NCBI RefSeq assembly: GCF_005144415.1
Contig: NZ_SWJE01000014.1
Location: forward strand, 1 to 64,000
Reading direction: 5' to 3'
Length of the DNA stretch: 64,000 bases
DNA from: Trinickia terrae
Lineage (GTDB): Bacteria > Pseudomonadota > Gammaproteobacteria > Burkholderiales > Burkholderiaceae
Below the pieces are notes generated by a model, which saw only the letters and a list, made by a program, of their open reading frames with translations, was not told where the DNA came from and did no database searches. Made by a program: the position numbers and the translations under genes. The stretch's first letter is position 1, and each line of letters begins with the position of its first letter. Of this stretch, positions 62,581-64,000 are shown piece after piece.

Positions 62581-62775
62581 ATGCTGCGACTCAAACGAAC
62601 CGCAATATTTGGCGTCATCGGAACGCTATCGGCGCTGTTGCTTCTGAGCGGCTGCACGCTCGGCGGGGCGGCCGTGGGTGGCGTCGTCGGCAATGAGGTC
62701 ACGCACCACAGCACCGCAGGCACGATAGGCGGCGCAGTGGCAGGCGGTATCGTCGGTTACGAGCTCGGCAGATAA
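62581..62775 (+). CDS. Glycine-zipper lipoprotein
   Basis: A 64-residue lipoprotein: a basic start, hydrophobic segment and lipobox LLSGC (Cys25), then glycine-zipper repeats (GGAAVGGVVGNEVTHHSTAG, GGAVAGGIVGYELG) as in OsmB/SlyB-type envelope proteins. The ATG at 62581 has GGGGAA upstream. Confidence 0.8.
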   Translation: MLRLKRTAIFGVIGTLSALLLLSGCTLGGAAVGGVVGNEVTHHSTAGTIGGAVAGGIVGYELGR

Positions 62776-62779
62776 CGCA

Positions 62780-62938
62780 TCAGCGCTTCGGCCGAGTGAA
62801 GTCATAAAGACGGTGCCCGTGCAAGCTATTGACGATACGACTGCGCAGTCGCTCCCGGCGGTAGTGACCGGCAATCAAAATACTCGCAAATACCAAGACC
62901 GAGATTCCTATCGCCATGCCGACCAATGTCTCGTCCAT
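62780..62938 (-). CDS. 52-aa single-span membrane protein
   Basis: A 52-residue product: MDETLVGMAIGISVLVFASI, one transmembrane helix (about 5-24), then a basic cytoplasmic tail (HYRRERLRSRIVNSLHGHR). It is convergent with the lipoprotein gene. Too short for family assignment, but topology and composition are coherent. Confidence 0.5.
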   Translation of the reverse strand: MDETLVGMAIGISVLVFASILIAGHYRRERLRSRIVNSLHGHRLYDFTRPKR

Positions 62939-63063
62939 GGTTGCATCCTCGCGAAGTCATGCCATGCGCATGAGAATACTTCGTCCGGACGCATACTGAC
63001 AGGGTTTACCAGCGTCAATATTTGCTATCACGCTTTAGCAGAAAGGGTCTGTTGCCGAGGGGC

Positions 63064-63088
63064 AAAAAGAAGCCCGCAAAAGCGGGCT
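63064..63088 (-). terminator. Rho-independent terminator, minus strand
   Basis: AGCCCGC/GCGGGCT stem (63071-63077 with 63082-63088) with an AAAA (TTTT) loop, followed on the minus strand by TTCTTTTTG. It lies about 150 bases past the small gene ending at 63237. Confidence 0.8.
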
Positions 63089-63236
63089 AATCGGTCCTCC
63101 CACATGCGCGGACCGAGGGCCGGCCTCGCGCATGGATGCATCGTGCTCGCGTCCGACAAAAGCGAATGTGCGATGAGCGACCATCCGGCAAACATCGCAC
63201 GGCTCGAAAACCCGCGATCGCCATGGCAGCCGATTC

Positions 63237-63404
63237 TCAGTGCCGATGCAGCAAGCTGCGCAGCGGATGACGCCAGTCGATTCGCCGCGCATCCTCGCTT
63301 TGCACCTGCTGTCGGTGCTCCTGCCACAACTCGTCCGAAAACAGGAATGCGACAATTAATAAGGGCAGGACGAGAAATGCGCCAAGTATCAGGTGCTCGA
63401 TCAC
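63237..63404 (-). CDS. 55-aa single-span membrane protein
   Basis: A 55-residue product starting at GTG 63404, with GGAGG six bases upstream. One transmembrane helix (about 5-22: LILGAFLVLPLLIVAFLF), then a charged Gln/Arg-rich cytoplasmic tail. Function unknown. Confidence 0.55.
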   Translation of the reverse strand: MIEHLILGAFLVLPLLIVAFLFSDELWQEHRQQVQSEDARRIDWRHPLRSLLHRH

Positions 63405-63599
63405 GATGGCCTCCGCATCGCCGGACTTCAAACAACGTCGTCTCATTTTAGGCTTGGTCCGGCGCCGGTAGTTTGCGAATCCGCTATGAGCGCGTGGTCT
63501 CGCCCTCACTTCCGTTTATGCCCCGTTTCAGGGCCCGCGAAACGGCGGGGCACGGCGGCGGCCGCCGATACGAAACTCGGCGAATGAGGGCGCCGCCGA

Positions 63600-64000
63600 T
63601 TATGCTGCCGCCTTCTTCCAAGCCGCAGCAAACACCGCAGCGCAAATCAGCAGCGCCCCGCCGCCGCGGTTCACCGCGCGTTGCACGTTGGTGCTGCGAA
63701 TCGCACGCCGCGCGCCCGATGCGAGCATTGCATAGCCGAACGCATTGAGCGACGCGAGCACGATGAAGGTCGCTTCGAAAATCGCGATTTGCGGCCAGAT
63801 GGGCGCATGCGTGTCGATGAACTGCGGCACGAAGGCGACGAAGAAGATGATGCTCTTGGGATTGAGCGTCGTCACCGCGTAGGCGTGCGCGAAGATGCGG
63901 CCTGTGCGCGTCTCGGAGATGTCAGCCGCACCGGGATCGCCGACAGGCGCCCGCCAGAGCTTGATGCCCAGGTAGACCAGATAGGCGGCGCCGGCCCACT
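63600..64000 (-). CDS. LysE/RhtB-family amino-acid exporter, partial at window edge
   Basis: The C-terminal about 133 residues of a LysE-type permease: AAYLVYLGIKLWRAP, then HAYAVTTLNPKSIIFFVAFV (the conserved NPK motif) and further hydrophobic helices. The N-terminal part lies beyond 64000. It exports amino acids or homoserine lactone-like compounds. Confidence 0.9.
   Translation of the reverse strand, partial: WAGAAYLVYLGIKLWRAPVGDPGAADISETRTGRIFAHAYAVTTLNPKSIIFFVAFVPQFIDTHAPIWPQIAIFEATFIVLASLNAFGYAMLASGARRAIRSTNVQRAVNRGGGALLICAAVFAAAWKKAAA

Noticed and set aside
62813-63451. 212-codon plus-strand frame
   Set aside because: It crosses a terminator and two small minus-strand membrane genes, with mixed low-complexity composition; judged spurious.

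Overview
The window looks like chromosome 1 of a member of the Burkholderiaceae (Burkholderia sensu lato: Burkholderia, Paraburkholderia, Trinickia or a close relative). The right third carries the replication-origin neighbourhood in the order usual for this family: gyrB-dnaN-dnaA on the minus strand, then rpmH-rnpA-yidD-yidC-mnmE on the plus strand. The sequence is GC-rich, and the secreted DUF4148 and proline-rich proteins are typical of this group. No rRNA operon, intact tRNA or CRISPR array was seen.

Region 1 (1-7.8 kb) is the right part of a filamentous (inovirus) prophage: small membrane virion proteins, a pIII-like adsorption protein with a Thr/Ser/Gly linker, a DUF2523 pVI-like protein, Zot/pI, a pIV secretin, an intergenic region with strong hairpins, an HUH replication protein and a tyrosine integrase. 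Region 2 (8.1-9.9 kb) is an AT-richer three-gene operon headed by a TIGR04255-type protein. It lies between that integrase and a tRNA-Arg(CCG) 3'-end fragment, so it is a good candidate for cargo or defence genes.

Region 3 (10034-47028) is a P2-like prophage of about 37 kb between perfect 39-bp direct repeats derived from the tRNA. It has an integrase and HTH protein; an early operon with a Toprim/P-loop replication protein and a run of tiny translationally coupled genes; a regulatory block (antirepressor, Ogr, CII-like, RHH-like, divergent XRE repressor, LysR-type HTH protein); late genes D-U-T-E-FII-FI-tfa-H-I-J-W-V and S-R-lysis-X-L-M-N-O; and divergent P and Q. The tape-measure gene is frameshifted by an 11-bp tandem duplication, so the phage is probably defective. 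Accessory genes sit at four places: a two-gene membrane pair (19.4-20.5 kb), a DNA methyltransferase and an orphan between V and S (31.8-33.1 kb), a HigBA-type toxin-antitoxin pair between Q and cos, and a conflict-type cluster between cos and attR. That cluster holds a PAAR protein with a coupled partner and an AvcD-like anti-phage nucleotide deaminase with a coupled 82-aa protein and a long leader.

Region 4 (47.04-48.35 kb) is the stump of a second P2-like prophage: the last codons of a portal gene, a HicA/HicB pair and a second cos-like block about 87% identical to the first. It repeats the portal - toxin/antitoxin - cos layout with a different TA family.

Region 5 (48.4-64 kb) is host core: two small exported proteins, the origin-region genes, an XRE regulator with striking palindromes, mnmE, a frameshifted DUF1275 gene, a DUF4148 protein, a pair of inverted perfect DnaA boxes at 62.3 kb, a glycine-zipper lipoprotein, small membrane proteins and a partial LysE-family exporter at the right edge.
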